From: Mycobacterium sp. 1164966.3
Lineage (GTDB): Bacteria > Actinomycetota > Actinomycetes > Mycobacteriales > Mycobacteriaceae
DNA: 64,000 nt
Reading direction: 5' to 3'
Assembly: GCF_001665395.1 (NCBI RefSeq)
Contig: NZ_LZSG01000069.1
Location: 1 to 64,000, forward strand
Below, piece by piece: positions 24,299 to 34,156 of the stretch (positions within the stretch are counted from its first letter, which is position 1; every line of letters starts with the position of its first letter). A program made the translations under genes and the position numbers. The notes under the pieces were generated by a model. It searched no databases. It was not told the origin of the DNA and saw only the letters and a program-made list of their open reading frames with translations.

Positions 24299-25450
24299 TC
24301 AGTCCCGCACCCGTGTGCAGCGATGCAGTAACCACGCGAACGGGATCGTCACCGCCACCGTGGCGACGAACAAAAACAGCATGGAGCCGGTGTAGACCGG
24401 GGCGCGAACTATGTAGTCCATCGCGAACTCCATGGTGATCAGATGGATCAGGAAGATCTCGTAGGAGATCTCGCCCAGCCACACCATCGGGCGGCTGGCC
24501 AGCAGTTGGGAGTACCAGCCCTGCAACGGCGCATTCCCATGCAGCGCCAGGGGCGCTACCGCCAAAGCCGCGATGGTCGCGTAGAAAGCCGTCTTGACCA
24601 GCGCCTCGCTCAGCGATGCTGGCGATGTGGTGGGCGCGCCGGCGATCGGGGTGGAGACGATGAAGTAACTGACGACGGCAAGCGGTATGGCCGCGAACGC
24701 GTAGCACCGCACACCCATCTCTTGCAGCACGGCCAGCAGCATGCCGGCCAGGAACCAGGCGAGATACGTGGGCAGCCACAAGCGGGCGCCGTCGGGAAAC
24801 CAGTGGTCGGTGTGCACCAAGACCAACCAGGCCGGGCTGATCAGCGACAGTCCTAATAGGGCGGCTACCAACAACTTCGGCTGCCAGCGGCGCTGACAGA
24901 GCACCACCAGCAGCAGATATGCCAGCAGCGGTAACACCACGTAGAAGGCGGCCTCCACGGCCAGGCTCCACATTTGGGTTAGGCCCTGGTGCAGGTACTT
25001 GCCCAGATAGCCGTTGCAGTAGATCTGGGTCAGCGTGAGGTTGCGGAACAGGCCCAGCCAGCTGTGCCCGGGGTTAGGGCCGGCCTCATGGTAGTGATAC
25101 AGCCCGTAGGCGAACAGCACGGTGATGACGTAAGCCGGCATGATGCGCCGAACGCGATGCCACGCATAGCGATTCAGTGACGGCGGCGGTCCGCCGATGG
25201 CGGCTGATTTCACCCACGGGCGGAACAGCAGGAAACCGGATAGCACGAAGAAAATCGGCACACCGATCTCCATGCGAGCGCCGACCAGACCCCAATATCC
25301 CTGGACGTACTTGCCGGTGGTGTAAGCCGCGTGGGTACCGACGACCAGCAGTGCGGCCACCGCGCGGATACCGGTCAGTGACGCGACCCGATCCACATGT
25401 GAGACCTGCTCCAGTCCGCCCTGAGCGTCTCGTTCCTCGGAGAGCGTCAT
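24299..25450 (-). CDS. Membrane acyltransferase 3 family protein (Rv1254 homologue)
   Basis: A 383-residue integral membrane O-acyltransferase with about ten helices, the same length as Rv1254. Family blocks: RVASLTGIRAVAALLVVGTHAAY with the catalytic His of the H-A region, GVPIFFVLSGFLLFRPW, YAWHRVRRIMPAYVI, and SYEIFLIHLI near the C-terminus. Such proteins acylate sugars or glycolipids of the envelope; the acceptor is unknown. Its ATG overlaps the deaD stop by 4 bp (ATGA), so it is translated from the deaD message. Confidence 0.92.
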   Translation of the reverse strand: MTLSEERDAQGGLEQVSHVDRVASLTGIRAVAALLVVGTHAAYTTGKYVQGYWGLVGARMEIGVPIFFVLSGFLLFRPWVKSAAIGGPPPSLNRYAWHRVRRIMPAYVITVLFAYGLYHYHEAGPNPGHSWLGLFRNLTLTQIYCNGYLGKYLHQGLTQMWSLAVEAAFYVVLPLLAYLLLVVLCQRRWQPKLLVAALLGLSLISPAWLVLVHTDHWFPDGARLWLPTYLAWFLAGMLLAVLQEMGVRCYAFAAIPLAVVSYFIVSTPIAGAPTTSPASLSEALVKTAFYATIAALAVAPLALHGNAPLQGWYSQLLASRPMVWLGEISYEIFLIHLITMEFAMDYIVRAPVYTGSMLFLFVATVAVTIPFAWLLHRCTRVRD

Positions 25451-27159
25451 CCTGCGCGCTTCCGGCGTGGCTTGCCGCCGTCGCGGCTGCGGCTCTTGTC
25501 GGATTTCTCAGACGAACGCTCCGGGCGCAGGTTGATCAGCACGCCCGAGATACGGGTTGCCTCAAGTTTTTTGAGCGTCGCTTTGGACAGCTTGGCGGGA
25601 AGCTCCACCAGGGAGAAATCCGGCCCGATCGCGATGTGGCCGAAGTCGCTGCGGTGCAGACCTCCCTCGTTGGCAATGGCGCCGACGATCGCACCCGGGC
25701 CGATCTTGTGCCGCTTGCCGACGGATATTCGGTAAGTACCGAAGTCTCTTACCCGCCTTGGCTTTTCGGGACCGTCATCGCGGGTGCGCGGTTTGGGCCG
25801 GTCCGGAGGCGGCTCGGTCATCAGGAACGCCTCGCCGTCGCGGGACTGCAAGGCCAGCGCCGCGGCGATATCGGCCATCGGGACGTCGTGCTCACGTTCG
25901 TAGTCCTGGACCAGCTTGCGGAACAAGTCGATACCCGCGGAGCCGAGCGAGTCGGTGATGGAATCGGAGAACTTCGCCATGCGCTGAGCGTTGACGTCCT
26001 CGACGGTGGGCAGTTCTGTCTCGGTAAGCGTTTGGCGCGTCGCCTTTTCGATTGACTTGAGCAGGTGGCGCTCCCGCGGGGAGACGAACAGCAACGCGGT
26101 TCCCGACCGTCCGGCCCGGCCGGTGCGGCCGATCCGGTGCACGTAGGACTCGGTGTCGTGCGGGATGTCGTAGTTGACCACGTGCGATATCCGGTCTACA
26201 TCCAGGCCCCGGGCCGCCACGTCGGTGGCGACCAGGATATCGATACCTTTGGCGCCACCGTCTTTCAGTGCGGCTATGGTGCGCTCCCGCTGGCCCTGGG
26301 GAATGTCGCCGTTGATGGCGGCGGCGGAAAACCCTCGGGCACGCAGCTTTTCGGCGACCTCTTCGGTGGCTTGCTTGGTACGCACGAAGACGATCATCGC
26401 CTCGAACGGCTCGACCTCGAGCACCCGCGTCAGCGCGTCCATCTTGCGCGGACCGGCGACCTGTATGAAGCGCTGCGAGATGTTCTCTGCGGTAGCGGTT
26501 TTCGCTTTGAAGGTGACCTCGAACGGGTCGTGGAGGTATTTGGCGGTGATTTTGCGGATCGCTGGCGGCATGGTCGCCGAGAACAGCGCCACCTGCTTGT
26601 ATTCCGGGGTTTCGGACAGGATGCGCTCGACGTCCTCGGCAAAGCCCATCGCGAGCATCTCGTCGGCCTCGTCGAGAACCAGGTAGTCCACCCGCGACAG
26701 GTCCAGGGTTCCGCGTTCGAGGTGGTCGATGACCCGGCCGGGAGTGCCGACCACCACCTGCGCACCGCGTTTCAGCCCGGCGAGTTGCACGGCGTAGGAG
26801 GACCCACCGTAGACCGGCAGCACGTTGATCTTGGGTAGATGGGCTCCGTAGCGGCCGAACGCCTCGGCCACCTGCAGGGCCAGCTCACGCGTCGGGGCCA
26901 GCACCAGAGCCTGAGTTGCCTTGCTGGTGACGTCGATTCTGGACAGGATCGGTATCGCGAAGGCTGCCGTCTTCCCGGTTCCCGTCTGCGCCAGTCCCAC
27001 CACGTCGGAACCGGCCATCAGCGCCGGAATCGTGGCTTCCTGGATGGCCGTGGGGGACTCGTAACCGACATCGGCGATCGCCCGCAGGACCGAAGGGTGA
27101 ATCTGCAGGTCGGCAAACGTCGCAGGCGGCGACTCCGGCGAATTATCCAAACGGGCCAT
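25447..27159 (-). CDS. deaD: DEAD-box ATP-dependent RNA helicase DeaD (Rv1253 homologue)
   Basis: 570 residues. Motifs in order: Q motif YESPTAIQ, I AQTGTGKT, Ia PTRELALQ, Ib TPGR, II VLDEADEML, III SAT, IV MIVFVRTK, V ATDVAARGLDVD, VI YVHRIGRTGRAGRSG. The C-terminal DbpA-like RNA-binding domain (about 475-545) and a basic Lys/Arg/Ser tail follow, as in ribosome-assembly helicases CsdA/DeaD. Start at ATG 27159 (MARLDNS) is preferred over an upstream start at 27234 that adds 25 Arg-rich residues. Involved in 50S assembly and cold adaptation in relatives. Confidence 0.95.
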   Translation of the reverse strand: MARLDNSPESPPATFADLQIHPSVLRAIADVGYESPTAIQEATIPALMAGSDVVGLAQTGTGKTAAFAIPILSRIDVTSKATQALVLAPTRELALQVAEAFGRYGAHLPKINVLPVYGGSSYAVQLAGLKRGAQVVVGTPGRVIDHLERGTLDLSRVDYLVLDEADEMLAMGFAEDVERILSETPEYKQVALFSATMPPAIRKITAKYLHDPFEVTFKAKTATAENISQRFIQVAGPRKMDALTRVLEVEPFEAMIVFVRTKQATEEVAEKLRARGFSAAAINGDIPQGQRERTIAALKDGGAKGIDILVATDVAARGLDVDRISHVVNYDIPHDTESYVHRIGRTGRAGRSGTALLFVSPRERHLLKSIEKATRQTLTETELPTVEDVNAQRMAKFSDSITDSLGSAGIDLFRKLVQDYEREHDVPMADIAAALALQSRDGEAFLMTEPPPDRPKPRTRDDGPEKPRRVRDFGTYRISVGKRHKIGPGAIVGAIANEGGLHRSDFGHIAIGPDFSLVELPAKLSKATLKKLEATRISGVLINLRPERSSEKSDKSRSRDGGKPRRKRAG

Positions 27160-27328
27160 TTGACCTCGCAGTCTACGGTGCCCGACGGTTGGCGTCGCGA
27201 GCGCGCGTATCGGTACGGCGACACGCCGTGTCACGCGTACCTCTGCGCGCGCTCACACCGGTGAATGCCGGGCGAATGCCCGGAGACCCGGCCACGCCTG
27301 CAGCATCTGCCTCCGCGATGACGGTACG

Positions 27329-27916
27329 GTGCCCGATGTGTGGTCGTTACCTTGCCGCGCAGAGCTGTTGACGGGCCTTTCCGCTGCTGTATTTCTTGCG
27401 CCGACGCTGACCGGGTGCGGTTCCGGAGACTCCACCGTCGCGAAGACGCCGCATCCGACCGCGTCGATCACCGCTCCCGCCGCGAGCGCGCCGGCACCGA
27501 CGGCCGCCCCGTCCAGCAGCGCTTCGCCACCTGACCCGTGCGCCGTCAACCTGGCTTCGCCGACGATCGCAAAGGTGGTTTCCGAACTGCCCCGTGATCC
27601 GCGCAGTCATCAGTCCTGGAACCCGGAGCCCTTGGCCGGTAACTACAACGAGTGCGCCCAGCTGTCGGCGGTGGTGATCAAGGCCAACACGAACGGTGAC
27701 CATCCCACCACCCGGGCGGTGATGTTCCACCTCGGCAAATACATCCCGCAAGGGGTGCCCGACACATACGGGTTCAACGGCATTGACACGTCGCAATGCA
27801 CCGGCGACACGGTTGCGCTGACCTATCCCAGCGGCGTCAACGGCTTGGGCACCCGGGTGAAGTTCCGGTGGAACGGCAATGGGGTCGAGCTCATCGCCAA
27901 CACACCGGGCGCCTGA
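27329..27916 (+). CDS. lprE: Lipoprotein LprE (Rv1252c homologue)
   Basis: A 195-residue exported lipoprotein. The signal has a hydrophobic core and lipobox LTGC (Cys about residue 30), followed by a Ser/Ala/Pro/Thr-rich spacer and a globular LppP/LprE domain with CAVNLASPTIAKVVSELP, GNYNECAQLSAV and ATPTTRAVMFHLGKYIP-like blocks. In M. tuberculosis LprE affects cathelicidin/TLR2 signalling and autophagy in macrophages. GTG 27329 is the first usable start; its distance from the lipobox is normal. Divergent from deaD. Confidence 0.88.
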   Translation: MPDVWSLPCRAELLTGLSAAVFLAPTLTGCGSGDSTVAKTPHPTASITAPAASAPAPTAAPSSSASPPDPCAVNLASPTIAKVVSELPRDPRSHQSWNPEPLAGNYNECAQLSAVVIKANTNGDHPTTRAVMFHLGKYIPQGVPDTYGFNGIDTSQCTGDTVALTYPSGVNGLGTRVKFRWNGNGVELIANTPGA

Positions 27917-27962
27917 TCCGCGCACCGGCTGATTGTCGGTGCCCTCCCCTAAGGTTGCTGCT

Positions 27963-30900
27963 GTGTTCGTCATCGGCGACAGCCCAACCCAAACGGTTGT
28001 CTACAGCGCGTCGGATCTCGCCGCCGCCGCTCGGTGCGAGTACGCCATGCTGCGGGATTTCGACGCAAAACTGGGCTGGGGTCCCGACGTTGCCGTCACG
28101 GACGAACTGCTGGCGCGCACCGCCGCACTGGGTGACGCGCATGAGCTCCGCCGGCTCGACCGCCTGCGCGACGAGTTCGGTGGCGAGGTCGCGGTCATCG
28201 GCCGACCGCCGTACACATCCGCGGGCTTGACGGCCGCCGCAGACGCGACGCGGCGCGCGATCGCCAGGGGCGCCCCGGCGGTCTACCAGGCCGCCGTGTT
28301 CGACGGGCGTTTCGTCGGGTTCGCCGACTTCCTGGTCCGCGACGGCGGACAGTATCGGGTGGTCGACACCAAACTGGCCCGCTCCGCAAAGGTCACTGCG
28401 TTGCTGCAATTGGCGGCCTACGCGGACACCCTGGCCGACGCGGGTGTCGCGGTGGCGCCGGAAGCCGAGCTGGAACTCGGCGACGGGACCGTCACCCGCC
28501 ACCGACTCTGCGACCTGATCCCGGTTTATCGAGCCCAGCGCGCGCGGGTGCAGCGTCTCCTCGACGATCACTATTCGGCCGGTACGGCGGTGCGCTGGGA
28601 CGACGAGCGGGTGGAAGCATGCCTGCGCTGTGAGCTGTGCACCGAGCAGTTGCGCGCCGCCGACGATGTTCTGCTGGTGGCCGGGATGCGAATAAGTCAG
28701 CGCGAGAAGCTTATTGCTGCCGACATCACCACCATCACCGAACTTGCCGGCCACCACGGACCGGTGCCCAACCTGGCGCCCAGCGCGCTCGCCAACTTGA
28801 CCGCTCAGGCCAAACTGCAAGTCCGCCAGCGCGACACAGGCATACCGCAATACGAGATCGCCGACCCGCAGCCGCTGACGCTGCTGCCCGAACCCGACCC
28901 CGGTGACCTGTTCTTCGACTTCGAGGGCGATCCGCTGTGGACGGCGGACGGCCGCGAGTGGGGGCTGGAATACCTGTTCGGCGTCCTGGAGGCCGGGCCG
29001 GCCGGAACCTTCCGCCCGCTGTGGGCGCATAACCGGGTGGACGAACGCCAGGCTCTGGTCGATTTCCTGGCGCTGGTGGCCAAGCGCCGGAGGCGGCGTC
29101 CGAACATGCACATCTACCACTACGCGCCGTACGAGAAGACGGCACTGTTGCGGCTGGCCGGACGGTACGGCGTCGGCGAGGACGAAGTGGACGACTTGCT
29201 GCGCAACGGTGTGTTGGTGGACCTCTACCCGTTGGTGCGCAAGAGTATTCGCATCGGAGCGGAATCGTGCAGCCTGAAGGCGCTGGAGCCGCTGTATATG
29301 GGTAGCCAGTTGCGGTCCGGCGAGGTCACCACCGCCGCCGATTCCATCACCGGCTACGCGCGCTACTGCGATCTGCGCGCCGAGGGCCGCCACGACGAGG
29401 CCGCGACGGTGCTGAAAGAAATCGAGGCCTACAACCACTACGACTGCCGGTCCACTCGTGAACTGCGCGATTGGCTGCTGATGCGCGCGTGGGAAGCCGG
29501 TGTCATTCCGGTTGGGGCTCAACCGGTTCCCGACGGCGGCCCCATCGAAGGCCACGATCAACTGGCGACGAGACTGGCAGCCTGCACCGGAGATGCCGCG
29601 GTCAGCGATCGCACGCCCGAGCAGACCGCGGTCGCTCTGATCGCCGCGGCTCGCGGCTATCATCGCCGCGAGGACAAGCCTTTCTGGTGGGCCCATTTCG
29701 ACCGGCTGAATTTCCCGCTCGACGAATGGGCGGACAACACAGATGTTTTCGTGGCCCACGAAGCTGAGGTCATCGTCGACTGGCACACGCCGCCACGCGC
29801 CCGCAAGCCGCAGCGACGCGTGCGTCTGCGCGGTGAGCTGGCGCGTGGTGACCTCAAGTCGGACGTGTTCGCCCTCTACGAGCCAGCGGCGCCGTCGTGC
29901 CTGACCGACAGCCCGGACCGCCGGGCCGCGGGCAACGCCGTGGTCGTCGAAACGGACGACCCGAGCCTGCCCACCCAAGTCGTCATCCTGGAACGCACCG
30001 GCAAGGATGGCAACACATTTCACCAGCTGCCATTCGCACTGACCCCCGGGCCTCCCGTGCCGACCACGGCGCTGCGGGCTTCGATCGAGTCGACGGCTGC
30101 CGCGTTGGCGGATGGGTTGCCGCGGCTCCCCCACACCGCGCTGTTCGACATTCTGCTGCGCCGGCCGCCCCGCACCCGCAGCGGTGCCGGGCTGCCGCGC
30201 GGCACCGACACCGTCGGCGACATCACCGCTGCGCTGCTCGACCTGGATGCGTCCTACCTGGCCGTGCACGGGCCACCGGGAACCGGTAAAACGTATACCG
30301 CCGCGCAGGTGATCACCCGGTTGGTCGCTCAACGTGCTTGGCGCATCGGCGTTGTCGCGCAGTCGCACGCCGCGGTGGAGAACGTGCTCGCCGACGTGAT
30401 CAGCGCCGGGCTGGATCCGCAGCGAGTTGCGAAGAAACCCCATGATCACCGCGCTGCCCGCTGGCAGCAGATCGACAGCGACCACTACGCCACGTTCATT
30501 GCCGACAATGCGGGCTGTGTGATCGGCGGTACCGCATGGGATTTCGCTAATCCCAACCGCGTCCCACCGGGCAGCCTGGACCTGCTGGTGATCGACGAGG
30601 CGGGCCAGTTCTGTCTGGCCAACACCATCGCGGTGGCACCTGCGGCCCGCAATTTGCTCCTGCTCGGAGACCCGCAGCAGCTGCCGCAGGTCAGCCAGGG
30701 CACCCATCCCGAACCGGTCGACAGATCAGCGCTGGATTGGCTGGTCGACGGCCAGCGCACGCTGCCCGACGAGCGCGGCTACTTCCTGGACCGCTCGTAT
30801 CGCATGCACCCGTCGGTCTGCGCCGCAGTGTCCAGACTGTCCTACGGGGGCAGACTCCATTCACATGCCGAATGCACCGCCGCGCGTTACCTCGAGGGGC

Positions 30901-31385
30901 AAGAACCTGGGGTACATGTGATTTCGGTTCGGCACCAAGGCAATTCGGTCGACAGCCCGGAGGAGGCCGACGCCATCACCGCCCAGATCACGCGGCTGCT
31001 CGGCGCCGCGTGGACCGACGAACACGGCACCCGGCCACTGGCCGTCTCCGATGTGCTGGTCCTCGCGCCGTACAACGCTCAGGTGGCGCTGCTGCGCCAG
31101 CGACTGGCGACGGCCGGGCTCGGCGGAGTCCGCGTCGGAACCGTGGACAAGTTTCAGGGCGGCCAGGCCCCAGTGGTCTTCGTTTCGATGACCGCGTCGT
31201 CCATCGCCGAGGTGCCCCGCGGAATCTCGTTCCTGCTCAACAGGAATCGGCTCAATGTCGCCGTCAGCCGGGCACAGTACGCTGCGATGATCGTGCGCTC
31301 GGAGCTGCTGACGGATTACCTGCCCGCCACGCCCGCCGGTTTGGTCGACCTGGGCGCGTTCCTGGCGCTGAGCGGACCAGCGTAG
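27963..31385 (+). CDS. Predicted RecB-like nuclease (TM0106 family) fused to SF1 DNA/RNA helicase (Rv1251c homologue)
   Basis: 1140 residues. The N-terminal ~500 residues match the TM0106-type predicted RecB nuclease: PAVYQAAVFDGRFVGFADFLV...VVDTKLA (PD-(D/E)xK-like), a CLRCELC cysteine cluster (CxxCxxC) recalling Cas4/AddB iron-sulfur nucleases, and FFDFEGDPL...VDLYPLVRK with an RNase-H-like DEDD region. The C-terminal half is a Upf1-like SF1 helicase: Walker A GPPGTGKT at 770-777, VIDEAGQF, GDPQQLPQ, DRSYRMHPSV, VGTVDKFQGGQ, LNRNRLNVAVSRAQ. GTG 27963 gives the length of the M. tuberculosis protein. Role probably in DNA repair or defence; not established. Confidence 0.9.
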   Translation: MFVIGDSPTQTVVYSASDLAAAARCEYAMLRDFDAKLGWGPDVAVTDELLARTAALGDAHELRRLDRLRDEFGGEVAVIGRPPYTSAGLTAAADATRRAIARGAPAVYQAAVFDGRFVGFADFLVRDGGQYRVVDTKLARSAKVTALLQLAAYADTLADAGVAVAPEAELELGDGTVTRHRLCDLIPVYRAQRARVQRLLDDHYSAGTAVRWDDERVEACLRCELCTEQLRAADDVLLVAGMRISQREKLIAADITTITELAGHHGPVPNLAPSALANLTAQAKLQVRQRDTGIPQYEIADPQPLTLLPEPDPGDLFFDFEGDPLWTADGREWGLEYLFGVLEAGPAGTFRPLWAHNRVDERQALVDFLALVAKRRRRRPNMHIYHYAPYEKTALLRLAGRYGVGEDEVDDLLRNGVLVDLYPLVRKSIRIGAESCSLKALEPLYMGSQLRSGEVTTAADSITGYARYCDLRAEGRHDEAATVLKEIEAYNHYDCRSTRELRDWLLMRAWEAGVIPVGAQPVPDGGPIEGHDQLATRLAACTGDAAVSDRTPEQTAVALIAAARGYHRREDKPFWWAHFDRLNFPLDEWADNTDVFVAHEAEVIVDWHTPPRARKPQRRVRLRGELARGDLKSDVFALYEPAAPSCLTDSPDRRAAGNAVVVETDDPSLPTQVVILERTGKDGNTFHQLPFALTPGPPVPTTALRASIESTAAALADGLPRLPHTALFDILLRRPPRTRSGAGLPRGTDTVGDITAALLDLDASYLAVHGPPGTGKTYTAAQVITRLVAQRAWRIGVVAQSHAAVENVLADVISAGLDPQRVAKKPHDHRAARWQQIDSDHYATFIADNAGCVIGGTAWDFANPNRVPPGSLDLLVIDEAGQFCLANTIAVAPAARNLLLLGDPQQLPQVSQGTHPEPVDRSALDWLVDGQRTLPDERGYFLDRSYRMHPSVCAAVSRLSYGGRLHSHAECTAARYLEGQEPGVHVISVRHQGNSVDSPEEADAITAQITRLLGAAWTDEHGTRPLAVSDVLVLAPYNAQVALLRQRLATAGLGGVRVGTVDKFQGGQAPVVFVSMTASSIAEVPRGISFLLNRNRLNVAVSRAQYAAMIVRSELLTDYLPATPAGLVDLGAFLALSGPA

Positions 31386-31470
31386 TTACGGACCTCCCCG
31401 CCGAGCGTGCAACCACGGCGAAAATCCCGCCCTCAGAACACGTTCGGCGAAAGTTTGAGACGCTACGACA

Positions 31471-33171
31471 CTACTGCCCTTCGCGGCGGCCCTGGTTGTG
31501 CGCGAACCCAATCGGCTGGACCGCCGCCTCCCAGCCGACGGCTCGGCCGTGGTGCGGCAGGTCACGCGCCGATGGGTGCACCCGCGGCGCGATGTCCGCC
31601 CGGTCCTCGATGTCCGGTTCCCGCAACAGTAGGTACTCGACATACGGGTCGTCGTCGTCGTCTTCGCCGTATTCCCAGTCGACCTCGTCGGGTTCGCGAG
31701 CGCGCCTGAAGTCGACCAGGAACAGGGCGGCAACGACACCGAGCAAGCCGATGAATGCGGGCAGCAGCACCGACTGCGACATCGCCGCCGAGAACGGCTC
31801 GCGCAAGAACTCGGGAAGTTGCAGACCGCGCCGGCCCGCCGCCGAAGCCCGGGCCGGCATTTCAGCGCTGATCCGCGACGTCATGAACCCGGCCATGCCG
31901 GCGCTTCCGAGCACCGCTCCGAGCTGCCGGACCGCGTTGTACACGCCGGAGCTGGCGCCGGCCAGCTGCGGCGGCAGGTTGCGCGTCGCGGTCGCCGTCA
32001 GCGGCGACCACACAAACGCCATCCCGACACCGATGCCGACGAACGGCACCAACAGCCGCCAGATCGGCGTGCCCGGAGTCATTTCGGTGGACAGCCACGT
32101 CAGCGAGATCGCCAGAGCCGAAAAGCCGAAACCGAGCACCGGCAACGGGTGGCTCCTGTCGACGATGCGGCCGGCCAGCGGCGCCAGCACCCCGTTGGCG
32201 ATCGCCATCGGCGCGATCAACAGGGCCGAGCGGGTCGGCGACAGGCCGCACACCGCCTGCGCATAGAAGGCGACCGGCAGCATCATCGCCGTCGTCGCGA
32301 AGGCGACAATCGCCACTCCGACGCTGCACAGGCTGAAGTCGCGGTCGGCGAAGATGCGCAGCGGGATCAGCGGTTCGCCGGTATGCATGGCCTGCCAGTA
32401 GACGAACGCCACCATGAACCCCACCCCGGCGACGATCACCGCCCAGATGCCCGGATCCCAGCCGGCGGCCTGGCCCTGCTGCAGCCCGAAGACGATGAGG
32501 AACATGCCCAAACCGGACAGCGCGACGCCGATCAGGTCGAGCTGGTGCGCCTGCACGGGCAGCACCGGCACCAGCCACACTGCCAACGCCATACCCACGA
32601 TGCCGATGGGAACGTTGACGAAGAAAATCCACTGCCAACCCAGGCCGTCGACCAGCAGCCCGCCGGCCAGCGGACCCACGAGGCTGGCGACACCGGCCGT
32701 GGCCCCCCACAGGCTGGCAGCGACGCCGCGGCGCTCCGCAGGAAAGATCCGCGTGATCGTCGACAACGTCTGCGGGGTGAGCACCCCGGCACCGACTCCC
32801 TGCACCACTCGAGCGGCGATGAGCATGGCGGCACTGCCCGACAGTCCGCACCACAGCGACGCGGCGGTGAAGACGGCCAGACCGATCAGGTAGAGGTTCT
32901 TGGGCCCGAACCGGTCACCGAGCCGGCCGGCGACCAGCAAGACCACCGCGTACCCCAGTAGGTACGCGCTGGTCACCCAGACCACGGAGGCGTAGCCGGC
33001 GTGCAAGTCGGCCATGATGGTCGGATTTGCGATAGCGACGATGGTCGAGTCGACCATGATCATGAAGAAGCCGATCATCATCGCCCACAAGGTGTTCCAC
33101 GGGTTCGTGGGATGACTGAGCCCCGCGCGGCCCCCAAGCGCCCGGGGCCAGCGAGCCCAGGCCGTGGTCAT
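31471..33171 (-). CDS. MFS drug exporter, DHA2/EmrB-QacA type with 14 helices (Rv1250 homologue)
   Basis: 566 residues. Motif A GRLGDRFGPKNLYLIG in loop 2-3, the motif D1-like MIMVDSTIVAIANPTI in helix 1, and motif C-like GVASLVGPLAGGLLVDGLGWQWIFFVNVPIG in helix 5, all marking the 14-TM proton-antiporter family. A long hydrophilic acidic C-terminal tail (GEDDDDDPYVEYLLLREPD) faces the cytosol. Convergent with the nuclease-helicase gene and divergent from the Rv1249c-like gene, as in H37Rv. Confidence 0.93.
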   Translation of the reverse strand: MTTAWARWPRALGGRAGLSHPTNPWNTLWAMMIGFFMIMVDSTIVAIANPTIMADLHAGYASVVWVTSAYLLGYAVVLLVAGRLGDRFGPKNLYLIGLAVFTAASLWCGLSGSAAMLIAARVVQGVGAGVLTPQTLSTITRIFPAERRGVAASLWGATAGVASLVGPLAGGLLVDGLGWQWIFFVNVPIGIVGMALAVWLVPVLPVQAHQLDLIGVALSGLGMFLIVFGLQQGQAAGWDPGIWAVIVAGVGFMVAFVYWQAMHTGEPLIPLRIFADRDFSLCSVGVAIVAFATTAMMLPVAFYAQAVCGLSPTRSALLIAPMAIANGVLAPLAGRIVDRSHPLPVLGFGFSALAISLTWLSTEMTPGTPIWRLLVPFVGIGVGMAFVWSPLTATATRNLPPQLAGASSGVYNAVRQLGAVLGSAGMAGFMTSRISAEMPARASAAGRRGLQLPEFLREPFSAAMSQSVLLPAFIGLLGVVAALFLVDFRRAREPDEVDWEYGEDDDDDPYVEYLLLREPDIEDRADIAPRVHPSARDLPHHGRAVGWEAAVQPIGFAHNQGRREGQ

Positions 33172-33400
33172 GGATCCACCTCGTTCGTTCGCGATCTATT
33201 TGCGGCTACCGACGAGCAACGACCCCAAATGTGGCCGACACCGGCCCGCGTCGTGCTCGACTTTATCTCGCGGGCCGGCATCGTCCCAGGTGGGCAGAAG
33301 GCCGGTCGGCGACGCAGCGGTTTTCCGCCGGGCACTTACTTGACCGAATGAGCGTTAGCCTAGGGACTAGCTAGGGAGAACCCATTCCCAGGAGAGGAAA
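33172..33400. other. Divergent promoter region between the MFS exporter and the Rv1249c-like gene
   Basis: No coding frame is convincing. The right part contains an 11-mer AGCGTTAGCCT (33351-33361) that recurs upstream of kgd at 34205-34215, and a strong ribosome-binding site AGGAGAGG 5 bp before the ATG at 33401. Confidence 0.5.
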
Positions 33401-34156
33401 ATGAGCGCCCGACGAAGCAAGTCCAAGCCGGACCACTTGCCGGCCACCACAGACGGCCGACCCAAAGCGTCTGCGCGCGCGTTGGCGCAGGTCATCGAGC
33501 GGAGCGCGCGGATACAGGGCCCGGCGGCGCAGGCATATGTGGCCCGGCTGCGGCGTGCCCATCCGGCCGCGGGCCCCGCCGAAATCGCGGCCAAGCTGGA
33601 AAAGCGCTACTTGGCCGCGTTGACCGCCAGCGGTGCGGCGGTGGGTTCTGCGGCGACGTTCCCCGGCGTGGGCACCCTGACCGCGCTTTCCGCAGGCGCC
33701 GGAGAGACTGTCTTCTTCCTGGAAGCCACCGCGCTGTTCGTGTTGGCGACGGCCGAGGTGTACGGCATCCCGCTCGACCACCGGGAGCGGCGCCGCGCGC
33801 TGGTGCTGGCCGTCCTCGTCGGAGACGACAGCAAGCGCGCCATCGGCGAACTGATCGGGCCCGGGCGCACCAACGGCGGCTGGCTGGCCGAGGGTATGGC
33901 CTCGCTGCCGATGTCGACGTTGGCGCGGCTGAACACCCGGATGCTCAAGTACGCGGTCAAGCGGTACGCGGTGAAACGCGGCGCGTTGATGTTCGGCAAG
34001 ATGCTTCCGGTCGGCGTCGGAGCGGCGGTCGGTGGCGTCGGCAACCGCATCGTGGGCAAGAAGATCGTCAACAACGCTCGCCAGGCGTTCGGCGTCCCGC
34101 CGGCCCGCTGGCCGGTGACCCTGCACCTGCTGCCGGCCGTCAACGAGGCCGGCTAG
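33401..34156 (+). CDS. Conserved membrane-associated protein, EcsC-like (Rv1249c homologue)
   Basis: 251 residues, unknown function. A basic N-terminus (ARRSKSKPD) precedes ALVASGAAVGSAATFPGVGTLTALSAGAGETVFFLEATALFVLATAEVYG-like hydrophobic segments (about residues 70-125) resembling the EcsC family, and a second Gly/Val-rich stretch MLPVGVGAAVGGVGNRIVGKKIV near residue 205. The strong Shine-Dalgarno sequence AGGAGAGG fixes the start at 33401. It precedes kgd on the same strand, 201 bp apart, as in H37Rv. Confidence 0.85.
   Translation: MSARRSKSKPDHLPATTDGRPKASARALAQVIERSARIQGPAAQAYVARLRRAHPAAGPAEIAAKLEKRYLAALTASGAAVGSAATFPGVGTLTALSAGAGETVFFLEATALFVLATAEVYGIPLDHRERRRALVLAVLVGDDSKRAIGELIGPGRTNGGWLAEGMASLPMSTLARLNTRMLKYAVKRYAVKRGALMFGKMLPVGVGAAVGGVGNRIVGKKIVNNARQAFGVPPARWPVTLHLLPAVNEAG

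Noticed and set aside
27891..30707. 938-codon minus-strand open frame
   Set aside because: Antisense shadow of the nuclease-helicase gene, with Gln/Arg/His-rich composition typical of high-GC shadows and no family motif.
31386..31470. Possible repeat copy after the nuclease-helicase gene
   Set aside because: It holds fragments such as cgagcgtgca that resemble the palindromes elsewhere, but without paired arms or adequate similarity.
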